This document shows positions 21,467 through 32,547 of a DNA stretch of 64,000 bases, piece after piece. The notes beneath the pieces are model-generated. The model ran no database searches, was not told the origin of the DNA, and worked only from the letters and a program-made list of their open reading frames with translations. The stretch's first letter is position 1, and each line of letters opens with the position of its first letter. The position numbers and the translations under genes were made by a program. The DNA comes from Zanthoxylum bungeanum (Eukaryota > Streptophyta > Magnoliopsida > Sapindales > Rutaceae): positions 1,364,001 to 1,428,000 of the forward strand of contig SKCR01007823.1 in the NCBI GenBank assembly GCA_019454045.1. The letters run 5' to 3'.

Positions 21467-24400
21467 ATCTCCCACTTGGCCTATAGCCAGTCACTCAAGT
21501 GTCTGACACCCGAACTATGTACGGTTGGCTCAAATTGCTGAGGAAAGGCTTTCGGCAGCGGACTTGCATGATTATCGTCTGATGTGATTTATTCGATCAT
21601 CACATCACCACGATGTATGATCCGAATGAATCAGATGAATATCGAAGTATGTATCTGGATCATTGATGAGACCATTAATTCTTTAGCCTGCGCTGTAGCC
21701 TAGCTCAGCTGCTAATATAACTATATATAATCTAATTAGATTTATTATCGACACAGAAGGCTTCTATTGCCGCCTCAGCTGCAACAATAACCCGTATTTG
21801 TTGTTTATTCGGTAATAATATCTTGCTTGGAAGATTTCCAGCTCACTGTTCCGTTATTCAAACTGTATAGTACCGTTGGCGACTTATAGTTGTTTAATCG
21901 GTTTGGAAACTTGCAGTAGTGATCCCAGTCACTTCAAGTTCTCCTTCTCCACAGATTAAGATAGCATCTTTAGTTCTCTAAGAAACTAAAGTATGTTCTT
22001 AATATCAATCCAGTGACTATCACTTGGATTGGCCTGTTTGTGACTCCATATGCTCAAAGCGTATGAGACACCATGTCACGTACATTTTTCAATGTACGAT
22101 TTCTCGGAGAGTTTTCTTGAAAACCTAGCTTTCACCGATCGTTTTTATGGGAATATCATTTCCAAGAAATGACTTATTATCATTATTTATAGGACATTTA
22201 TTGTCAGTGCGCTCCCACTAACCTCCTTATATACACAAGAATCATTTCATTTTGAATTAAATCATAAACCATTATGATTACATCAAAACGATAATTCCAA
22301 GAACTCAATGCTTGCTTCAATCCATACATGGATCAAATTACTTGCAAACCTTGTTTGTTAGTTTTGGTACGACAAAAGCGACATGATGTTGTAAACATCC
22401 TCCAAAAGGTTTCATTTTAAGGAAAACGATTTTGACGTTCAGCTGACATATTTCATAAATGAAACATGCAGCTTTAGCAAGCATTATTGAAATGGATTTA
22501 CCGTGGCAACAGGTAAAAAGGTTTCGTTGTAATCGACACAATGTTGATAACGATACCTTTCCGCTAAAAGCCTAGCTTTATACGTTGGTATGTTGCCTTC
22601 CATGTATGTCTTCCTTGAAGACTTATAGTACCAATAGGCACAATGCCTTCTGGTACATCAACTAGTGTCCAAACATAGTCGATTTACATGGAATCCATTT
22701 CGGATTTATGACACTTTTCCATAATAGGGAGTTGATACCTTGTATCACTTCCTCATACGTAGTCAGTTGGTATACCTCAATAAGATTGACATCTTTATGA
22801 GGTGAGATCAGAAACCCATACCCTAGGTTGTTTTCTGACTCTCTCCGACTTACGCGGTTCTTGTGTATTCGAATATTACTGGTATAGTTTCATCCTTGAT
22901 GAACTATTTGTGTTCCATTAAGGAATCGGTGCCTGGAATAGTATTACTCTGATTTTCATCGAGTTTTACTATCCTCCCACTTACCACTGCATCTAGGTAT
23001 TCCTCTTAGGAAAACCACATGGTGAGCAACAATTAAATTTTTCTCTTGTGAGTTGTATAAGTACTATACTTTGGTATCCCTAGGATACCTACAATTGGGA
23101 TTTATCCAATTTGGGTTTTAGTTTGGTATCATCCAAACATATGCCCAGCATATCCAAATATTCAGGAATGAGAAACCTAGTTTCTTTCCTGTTCATATCT
23201 AATATGAGATCTGTCAAACAGATTTTATGAAACCTTATTCTAAATAAGTTCTGCACTGTTTATACTTATCCGTTGAAGGAAATGGTAGCTCAGAGCGACT
23301 CATGATTAACCTTATCATGTCTAACAAAATTCGGTTTATCACTGTTCGGACACACTGTCAAAAAGACGTGTTCTGGGAGGAGTCCTCATTGAAAGAATAC
23401 TATACTCTTTCAAGTATATTAGAAACTTATTGCTTAAGTATTTTCATCATGGTCTAACCGTGACGATTTAATACTTTAGCCGATCTGTTTGTTTATTTCG
23501 TGTCGAAACTTTAAAAGTTTCTGATTTGTGTTTCAAAAGAAACACTTAACCACAACGCGATGCCACATCCGTAAAGGTCACGAAATATTCATATCCACCT
23601 CTAGCCTAGCTAGACATGGGCCCACTTGCTTCACTATGAACTAGGGCTAACAGATTGGTGGCATTTGCACTTTTACCAAGTAAATGTGTTATAGGCACTT
23701 TGTCCAATAAACTAGATTCGTAGACTTTATTTGAATAGGATCAAATATGTCCTAGTACCCACTCTTCGAAAGTGTGGATATACGATTCTTGTTTCATTGT
23801 GTCTCATACAACAATGCCACAAATTAGTTTCTTCTGATCAAATCAGTTTGAGCTGATTATTTGTCATGTTGTATATTTGAGATTTATTTATATTCAAATA
23901 TAAATTATGTTATTCACATCTAATGTGTTTATCTCAATATCATCTTTATAAAATAAAACACTTTAGTGTTCTGGGATATAAAGGTAAATCCGCAACAGAT
24001 TAAACACTGATATAAAGATAATGTTCCTAGTCAAACTAGTTACATTATAACAGTTTCCTAATTTAAGTACACACCCGAAGGGTAGTTCCTAAATTAGGTT
24101 ACTACGGTCAAAACAACGACTTTCATCCCGTTTCCGATTCGCAGAGAAATCTCAATCTGAAGTCAGTATCCTGCTCATAGCAGATTCTGAACATCGGTAT
24201 ATATTTATGTATCACACTAAGTATTTAAAATCCAATTTTAATACTAGTAGTGAATATATTTATGACAAACATATTTGAAGTCAGAGCCTGCTCGTCTTCA
24301 ATTCCTTCATGTCTGTTTTGTTCAAACGGCAGTCACGCTTCCGCGATCCCGTTTGCCACATTTAAGCAGACATTTTGGGACATGTCCTTTATCTTCCTAG

Positions 24401-27154
24401 AAGATTATAATGATTTTGCCTTTGCCAATTTCAACACTCCAGAAGCCTTTGGCCAAGCCTCGAGTTTCTAGAATATCGAAGTAAGGTGCGCCTTGCGCTA
24501 CTTGCCTAATTGCAAACTTTGACTTTATCTCATTGAGAATAGTCATTAACTCTCCAAGAGTTATGTAATGCAATTAGTACTTCTAAGATCTAATTATAGA
24601 TCTATGAAGATCCTTCAATTTCTTTATCATACTTTAAAGATCTAATCCTTAGTTCTGATTAAGAAATTAAGGAGTCTACTGTGACAAGCTAAATGGATTA
24701 AGCACTAAAGTTATCATTACATAAATCTTCCAAAGATTATGCTCTACTATTTGCTTAACTCCGGGCTTAGGCCTAATATGTTATTTTATCAAATAAAGTA
24801 ACTTATTAATTTCCAGGACCATCCTAAAATTTATTCCCAATTTGAAAAATTAAGCCATTTAAATACATTTTCCCTAGGATTATGTTTTAAATGTCAATCT
24901 TTCAATTATATCTTGATTCTAATAGTCCAACTATTTAATCAATGATTTCGGTATTATTTAATATAATGATTATTATAGTCCAACTATATTAATCAGCTAT
25001 ACTTTAATTGTTTGAATACAGTCCAACTGTTTTAAAAAACAACGATTTAAATATTAGTCCAACTAACATTTATTTATTTGACGAATGATATTTTTTTTGA
25101 GCGCGTATGGCAAGTAATTAAACGAATATTGCAAATTTAATTCTTGCCTCCCGCTATTTTTCGGCGAGCCTCTAACCCTCTGTCGAGTACTCAAGAAATC
25201 GTGTTTCCTAGTGGGCTAGGATCCCGTTAAATCACACAATCTTGACTTTGGCCAACAAATTGTATGATAATTAACTAGGTAGATCTCTAAGATCAATTGG
25301 ATCCAATCCAATTCCTAGATCCAGTAGGGGGACATCCAAGTCCGAAACATATATACAATATATATGCCAATATATCCAATATATTGCCTAACATTTTTCC
25401 TCCGAATCAGCAACAAACTTAGTGATCCCAGTTAAGCGTGACCCATTGACCATGGAAAGCTTCGTAATCATTGTCGATGGACAAGAAGTGGTCTTGACTT
25501 TGGCCAACAAACCACAACTTGGACAAGACACTGATATGGAACAAAGCTCTCGTGATTCAAACACATCCTCAACGGACAAAGGCCTTGACTTTGGCCAACA
25601 AGCCAATGCCAGTCTTAGATCTTGAGTAAGAATCACTCAATGGAAGGAAAAACGCTTAATTCTTTGTGAGGGTTTTTTCGCGTGCAAATTGGCAACCAAT
25701 TTATTATCTTTGTTAAGGTCTCATCATCATACACCCTTAAATATGCATTCTAAATACATAATAAAACGCATATAAATAAAATAATAATGATATGCGGATG
25801 GATACTTTACACATTGATCCTAGATCAAATCTCTCACTTTCCTCTCTCCCGCTAGCACAAGTATTTACTTCTACCCGTTACACTACACTTCTAAAGAACC
25901 TCATTTACATTGAGGGGAATAGGTGAGAAGAGAATACAAAGAGCAAGGAGGTAATAAGGCTGGACACGCAGGTCCAATTAATAAATTCCAAATTTATTAC
26001 AACAATTTCTAAAATTGCCCCCACCCATCTAATATCCATCCGATATACATTATTCATGCATCGCAACCATGTATTCACACAAGCATGTTATCAATCAATC
26101 TAATCAAATTAATTAATCTGATAATTAGTGACCATCCAATGTTCAAACAACGATTTGATTTTACTCGAGTCAAACTCGTTTTGCGAATAAGTACTCAAAG
26201 TACGAAATCTCGAATTAAATTAAACTACAAAATTAAATCCAATTCATTTTGTATTTAATCCTAATTCACTATTTAATTCCAAATTAAATACTACACTTTA
26301 TTAATGAACTTTTACGACTTAAATTCCAATTTAATCGTTATGGTCTCAAAGCCCGATTAACGTCCAACGTCAATTTAATTAAAGTCCAATGGGCTTTTAA
26401 TTAATTTCTTAAGGCGTGGAATTTGGTCAACTAGGGTCAAACCCAATAACCAAAGTCCAATCAAGGAGTAACCCCATAAGCCTAGAAATCAATTTAGGCC
26501 CATTAGGCCCAATTAAACTTTAAAGGTCCATTAGTCGCATTTGGGCTTTATGGAAGTGGTTTTGGGCCCAATTGGATCCAACCAATTTAGCCTAAACCAA
26601 ACTTGGTACAACCAAGCCCAATAAGCCCAATAACAACTTTAAAAGCCCAATTCAATTAAATTACAAAATCCAATTTTACAATTAAATTATTCCAAAGTTT
26701 TATAGCATAATTAATTACATAAATCAATATTTCCAAATCATCAATTCACACAACTAATCATGCTTAATTACATCAATTAGTGTCCAACACATTTTGATCA
26801 AAAAATCAAACCCAAACATGCTCAAAGTGCTCTCGGCAATGGGGATTTATATGTCCAATTTTTATATCCAATCCAATTGAATCCAATTAAACATTAAATC
26901 ATCATTCCCAATTATTTTTCAAGGCATCCAATGAATCAAAAAACAAAAATCACCAAGACCACAATTTAGGGTACCATTCGGCCAAGCCAATAATTTTGGG
27001 GAAAAATGTTCCAAATAATTTTTCATCAAATTGATCAAATCAAACTTAAATTAAAACACATTTAAGCATATTCATTCATCCAATTTCATAAAATCATGCT
27101 CAAAATCATTTTACCCAAATTTTAACCCTAAGTCAAATTTCATGCTTTTACTCC
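21467..27154 (-). mobile_element. G internal region, degenerate copia gag-pol
   Basis: Runs from the primer site (27155) to the polypurine tract (21467). Only scattered pol traces remain. From about 21.9 to 23.5 kb it is packed with perfect stem-loops: 22079-22098 (CGTACAT), 22608-22622 (GTCTTC, loop ctt), 22628-22656 (GTACCA plus AGGCA, loop caa), 22733-22747 (TGATAC, ctt), 23073-23089 (GGTATCC, cta), 23121-23138, 23139-23153, 23171-23185, 23209-23223 and 23389-23413. The 18-mer CTTGACTTTGGCCAACAA occurs at 25241, about 25493 and 25584. From about 25.9 to 27.1 kb the sequence is AT-rich leader with no recognised gene. Confidence 0.8.
22338..22541 (-). pseudogene. G reverse-transcriptase remnant
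   Basis: A short open stretch whose LNVKIVFLK and PKLTNKVCK segments line up with the copia RT block D(V/F)KTAFLNG...VCKL (compare D 57691-57903). The catalytic YVDD block is not recognisable nearby. A relic without function; the frame breaks on both sides. Confidence 0.5.
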
Positions 27155-27166
27155 GCTCTGATACCA
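27155..27166 (-). other. Primer binding site of G
   Basis: Minus strand TGGTATCAGAGC, one base from the LTR end at 27168; the initiator tRNA-Met type. Confidence 0.9.
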
Positions 27167-28355
27167 CTGTTGGAGTTCTACGGTCCCGAGGATCGAATAC
27201 AAAGCATAAAATATGTGTGTGAATACAATGAGGGAGTTGCGGAATACTCACATCGATCGGTTGAGCGACGCGGCGACGAACAAAAAATTTCTTTTCTGCC
27301 CACTGCAGCTCACGGCAGTTCACTGGTTTCCTCCTCCAAGAATTCGGCCATTGATGTCCATAAAAGCTCCAAGCTTTTTCATGGTGATTCCAAGCTCATG
27401 GGTGGACTTCCCTATCACCTTCGCATGTCCTTGGAGTGCTAGCTCTTGATGATTTTGCCATAAAATGACCACACTTTGCTTCCCTTTTTCCTCATTGGCT
27501 CTCGGCAAAACCAGAAGAAAATGGCCCTTCCATGGGCGTGAGAGAGATGAAGATTTGTGAGAGAGAGAAAGTTGTGTATATGTTGATAATTTTTTTCTAA
27601 AAACAATTAAACATATACCACTTTTTGATTTTCAAAAAGTCAAGCCTTAAATGCTTGCCAACTACCACCATCAATCCATCAATCAATCAAATCAAGTGAC
27701 AAGTTGTCACATCACTCAAAGTGACTAATGATTTGACGCTTGATGCGACTAATGATTTGACACTTGATTTGACTTGCGTATCGCACTCGAATTCGAAATG
27801 CGAATGCGCTCGCAAACAATCTCGGGCTCGGGTTCGCTAATTCCAAATTAATGAATTTTCCGTTGCGACACAATTAAATGATTATGCCTAGCAAAATCAC
27901 TATTTACGTCGCTAACAAATTAATTCTAAATTAACTCGTTCGCCCGAATTAAAATCTAATTTTAATTCCGCGTCGAAATCCAATTTCGTATAATATATCG
28001 AATATATTATTTTATCGATTAATTCCAAATTAATCGTTATCTCTCTTTAATGGATATTTTATCCCAAATAAAATATCTCTGCAATTAATCCCAGATTAAT
28101 TTTCTCTCTCATCTAATTAATCCCAGAGTAATTAAAGTGCGAGTCATACGTCATCGGTGAATCTTCGGGAAGCGACCCATGAGATCCCCGGATATGTTGG
28201 TAGTAAATTCGGTCATCGGACTATCCGAACACGTAAGTACCTAGTACTACGTTTTACCGATTTACAAGACAAGGTTGGCTTCTAGCAAAGCGCCATGCCT
28301 ACCCAATTCTCCAGAAATATCCTTACAGGAATATAAGATCTATATCAGGCGTAGT

Positions 28356-30789
28356 TGTAGGCACTGCATTTTTACACATAAGTCCCTATGATGAGTCTCA
28401 TTTTGGAGACACTACCTTTTAAGTCACGGAGGTCACGGGAAACGGACATCGGAAGAGGGAATTCAGAATAAAGAAGGTTCACTGTTTTCGTTAGTGCTGC
28501 GTTCGTGTTTACGTTCGAACGTCAAACGGATTGCGGGCGTTCGTACCTCGTTCGAGGAAGCGTTCGAACGGTGTCGGTAATTCTGGTTTTGCTGCTAGCC
28601 TCACATCCAGCCCAATTAGCCCCCCAAAGCCCATAAAACACATCCCAATTTAAATAAATAATATTAATTAAAACATTAACTAAATAAGATAATAATTAAA
28701 TTAATTAAATAATTAAATAACATATACCAAACATAAAATAAACAATTACCAACTTAAACTAAAATCATGCCTAAATTAAACAAATCACATACTAAATCAA
28801 AATATAATCATACCAAGTTAAAATCAATCAACCAATATATTATTCCTAACTTAAAATATTGTATTCCTAAACCAAGCCAATCAAATATTCAACCTTCCCT
28901 ATCTAGCCAAGATTTGTCCCCCCCTCAATCTTTGACTTCCCTTAACCAAACCAAATCAAATCCCTCTTTAATTAGCCAAATCCCTTTCCTTGTCAAGCCC
29001 AACCCTTTGCCTATACAAAGAACCTTTCACCAACCTTCTCAACCCTAGTCCCTAGTCCCTAGCTCATACACAACACACAAAAAAATTACAGGAAGAACAC
29101 ACCCAAAAAGAGTAAGCAAAAGATAAAGAGGAGACGGTAGCGAAACCACAAGGAAACAGTAGCAAAAGACGGAGAACGACGACTCAAAACAGTAAGAAAA
29201 CGAACGAGAACAGTGAACCAGTGAACCGGGAGAGTTCCGGAGCATCCACCCTTCCGACGATCGTGTACCGTACATCCGAGAGGTGATTTAAAAGGTTAGA
29301 CCTGAGGGTACATTTTCATTAGTTTATATTCGTTTTTGTTATTATTATTGAATTCTATTCGCATGAGAGTCGTTTATGGATGCATGTTGTGGCTTGAATG
29401 AAATGGAAGAGTGTCGTCTCTTGTGGTATATAGGATGGAAACCCAGACGTAAATTCCGTAGCCGAATCCGAATGGACGGTAGTGCGGTCTGTACTTGGGA
29501 TACAACTCCACGTACCACTTGAGTAAACGACACCTTCTCTTGTTTTATGTTGCTTTTATTTATTTATTTTTCGTCACTTAAATCCTGCATGTTACTTATT
29601 TATGCATGACTCAATCGAGCGCATGGGCTTAGTAAGTGGAATGAAAGATCCCCTATGGGGAGGGGTTAAAGCCCTTTACCACGATGTTTTGCCGCGCCGG
29701 TTGATGTGTGTTCGGTTGGATGCAAGATACGTTCAATCGGACATACTTAGAATAATATGATTGTCTTTATGTTTGTATGCATGATGTGATGTGACCCGCA
29801 TGGGCTTAGTATGTTGGTCTAAAGGTCCTCTCTTTGAGAGATCAAGAGCCCCAAAAGGCCACCTTTACGGCAGTACTTCACCACGCCCCTTTATTTTGTT
29901 GTTTATGTATTGCATCCCATTTCATGCATCAGGTCTGTTCCCGTTCGAACGCGTTTACGAACGCAACTCGAACGCGCATGCATTTTTGCCTTATCATGCA
30001 CCAGGTCTCATTTCCGTTCGAACGCGTTTACGAACGCCATACGAACGTGAGCATTCTGTTTCATTTCCGTTCGAACGCGTTATCAAACGCCATACGAACG
30101 CGAGCATTCTGTTTCATTTCCGTTCGAATGCGTTATCAAACGCCATACGAACGCGAACCTTCTGTTTACCGTTCGAACGCGTTTACGAACGCTACACGAA
30201 CGCGCACACACTGAACTGAGTCTGTCTTATCATATTCATGCATAATTGCCTCTTGGTTGATCTTTCTTGTGTTATATAGCCAACTGTATTATTTGTATTC
30301 CTGTATTTATCCATTCTATGTGTTCTTGGGATTGTATTCAAGCATGATTAGGCTGTTAGCATGTTATTTGGTTAATAGGTTCATGAGATAGTACTCAAGC
30401 ATGATTATGTTGTTCTTAGTTTTCCATATCATAGGATTGAAATATGTTCATGAGATTGCCATGTGATGTTGCATGTTGTGATGAACTTGTTGATGTATGC
30501 ATATGAATTTAGAAGCATGATATTTTTGGAAATAAATGTTATTTAAGCCTGGTTAAATTATTACATAAATCCTTTTATTACAAGTGACATAAGTAAGGGA
30601 CCATTCCGAACCCAACGGTTTGAGGTCTTCCCTTGCGAGGGGTGAGTGCGGCCTTAAATCTTATTTTCCCGGTTCACACCGGGTGGCGACTCCATTACTC
30701 TCCGATTTAGTCCCCCGTGGCTACTCCGTACTCCCAACTAGGCCGCGAGCCTATGACAGAAAGCGTCGTCCAGTTTCTGTGTTCCCACA
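28356..30789 (+). mobile_element. Solo LTR K, Tat/Ogre-like gypsy
   Basis: 2434 bp beginning TGTAGGCACTG and ending GTTCCCACA, with perfect duplication GTAGT at 28351-28355 and 30790-30794. No primer site, gag or pol inside, so it is a solo LTR left by LTR-LTR recombination. The segment CGGGTGGCGACTCC (about 30679) before the 3' end is typical of Tat/Ogre LTRs. The frames at 28767-29048 and 29791-30219 are not recognised as genes. Confidence 0.85.
29941..30215. repeat. Repeats with CGTTCGAACG palindromes in LTR K
   Basis: Units start with CCGTTCGAACGCG at 29941, 30014, 30067, 30120 (one change) and 30169, spaced 49-73 bp. Each begins with the palindrome CGTTCGAACG and contains a second half-match (ACGAACGC). 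Further CGTTCGAACG copies lie in 28510-28580 near the LTR start. Confidence 0.85.
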
Positions 30790-31630
30790 GTAGTATACAT
30801 AGTATTGCGTATGTCGATCTAGTATCGGATGATCACATGCAAGGCCTGAGGCTGGTACAGTGTCTGCCCCGTATGAAGCATATATCGGATTACGAGCAAC
30901 TAGTGTCTTTATTATCGGATATTCATGACCAAGTCATATTATCCGATGGTTGCAACCCTTTAGAGAACCAGTTCTGTATCCCTACGCGATCATCATCTCC
31001 ATATGACGGAAGTGACACTTCCGTCTTGACATCACACCCAACACACTACGATTCTTAATATACCCAGAAGAGGCGTACACAGAACCTGTTAAAGCCCTGG
31101 ATGACCAAAACCAAAGTATATTGATTGTCGCAAGTATTAGCGGTGCAAGTCTTAGGTTAAGACCAAATACACCTACCCTAATTTCGGACTTCCATAGACA
31201 CATAGTCATACTACCAATGGAATTCCGAGGGGGTCTATCCAGAGCGAAGCTGTTTCCCGTACCATCGGTAAAACATAACCTGCTATTGCACTTGCATGAG
31301 TATCCTATACCTAAATATATGAGAACTATGCCGTTATGCCCTCATAACGCGCACAAGTGTAATACTAGTCTTTTACGCATTTATCGATGTCCGATCTCGA
31401 TAATACTCTGACTAGGGATATTTAATGATTAATCATTCGTGGACTGATACTGTCTCATATCAATCTCAATCCAGGAACTAATCATATGGACCTCCTATCA
31501 TTTATACATCTTGGTGATCTAATCAAAAATGATAAGAGAGCAATCTCCTTTGTCACACAGTTAATTTGTACAACAACACCATGATCTGTACAAATAGTGA
31601 CGCTATGGGTCATAATTATCCAACAGGACG

Positions 31631-32532
31631 GCGATACGTAATGCCCATAGACCCTAGTTTCAGAGCTTGGGTGATAGCATAGATCTGCACCCCCAGTTCT
31701 AGTTTTGTGGCTTGGGGGACAACGATACGTAACGCCCCAAGACCACCAGTTTCAGAGACAGTAGTGGCATGCTTTGGGGGACGGCGATACGTAATGCCCC
31801 AAAGTCATGGATTTGCACTGCTGGCTACAGTGAGACATATGGGGGGACGACGATACGTAACGCCCTCATACATCAAGGTTTTCAGATACAGAGCAGCACA
31901 GTTATCAGATTTTCAGACATGCAGTTTTCAGAAACCAGACTTTAGAAACAGCTTTCAGAAACCATTGTTTCAAAAGCAGTTTTCAGAAAGGAAAGTTTTA
32001 TTAAAGAGATTTCAGATGAAGTTTTCAGAAAAGAGAATTCATATGAAGTGATTTTCTGAAACTTTAGTTTTAAAACCTAATGTTTTGATTTGAGTATTTC
32101 AGTTTTCTTGTCCACTCACTTAGATCGAATAGCGATCTAACCCCCCACTCCCAGTTTTCTATGGTTGCAGGTTTTCTTGGAGGATGAGCTCGGGAGGACG
32201 GATACTGATGCAATCACTAGGGTTTGGAGTCCACCAGTTCAGAGTCAGAGATCATAAGAGTCCAGTCAGATTCAAAGTAAAGTTGTATGCATGCATGAGT
32301 GTTGTATAAGTCATTATAAGTGTCCATTAAAGTGTTGTAAAGAGAAGAATATTTGAGTACACAGTTATGAGTAATAAAAGTATTTTATGTTGTTGAATTG
32401 GGCTATGGTCCCTGTATATGACCTTACATTTAGATGGTTAGTATTGAAGAATATATTCGGGAAGTCAGAGGCTTATGGAGTTCATACATCTATCCACTGC
32501 CGGTGACATCTCCCAGGTTCGGGGATGTTACA
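31631..32532 (+). repeat. J 5' LTR, second part
   Basis: Continues the LTR after G and matches about 38386-39274 of the 3' LTR. Ends GGATGTTACA. Total 5' LTR length is 2447 bp against 2541 bp for the 3' LTR. Confidence 0.9.
31711..31870 (+). other. Stem-loop array with constant loop, J 5' LTR units 3-5
   Basis: Three units: CTTGGGG (31711-31717) with CCCCAAG (31735-31741); CTTTGGGG (31772-31779) with CCCCAAAG (31797-31804); TATGGGGG (31838-31845) with CCCTCATA (31863-31870), one G-T pair. Loops are variants of GACGACGATACGTAACG. Stem sequences differ between units but both sides change together. Confidence 0.85.
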
Positions 32533-32535
32533 AGA

Positions 32536-32547
32536 TGGTATCAGAGC
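32536..32547 (+). other. Primer binding site of J
   Basis: TGGTATCAGAGC, three bases after the LTR end. Confidence 0.9.

Larger units (their letters stand above)
14581..31625 (-). mobile_element. Element G: copia element nested in J's 5' LTR
   Basis: Minus-strand element: 5' LTR 27168-31625 (holding K), iMet primer site, degenerate internal region 21467-27154, 3' LTR 14581-21466 (holding H). Outer ends are TGTTGGAG and CCAACA. The flanking duplication is ggatg (14576-14580) and ggacg (31626-31630), one C-to-T change. With inserts removed both LTRs are about 2020 bp, so both ends are complete. Pol is broken. Confidence 0.9.
27168..31625 (-). repeat. G 5' LTR, split by K
   Basis: About 2019 bp after removing K (28356-30789) and one GTAGT; matches the 3' LTR throughout, with only scattered substitutions. 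The frames at 27111-27508 mirror those at 14580-15014 and are LTR sequence. Confidence 0.9.

Noticed and set aside
28767..30219. Frames in solo LTR K as genes
   Set aside because: They lie inside a solo LTR with a TSD, and the later ones follow the CGTTCGAACG repeats.
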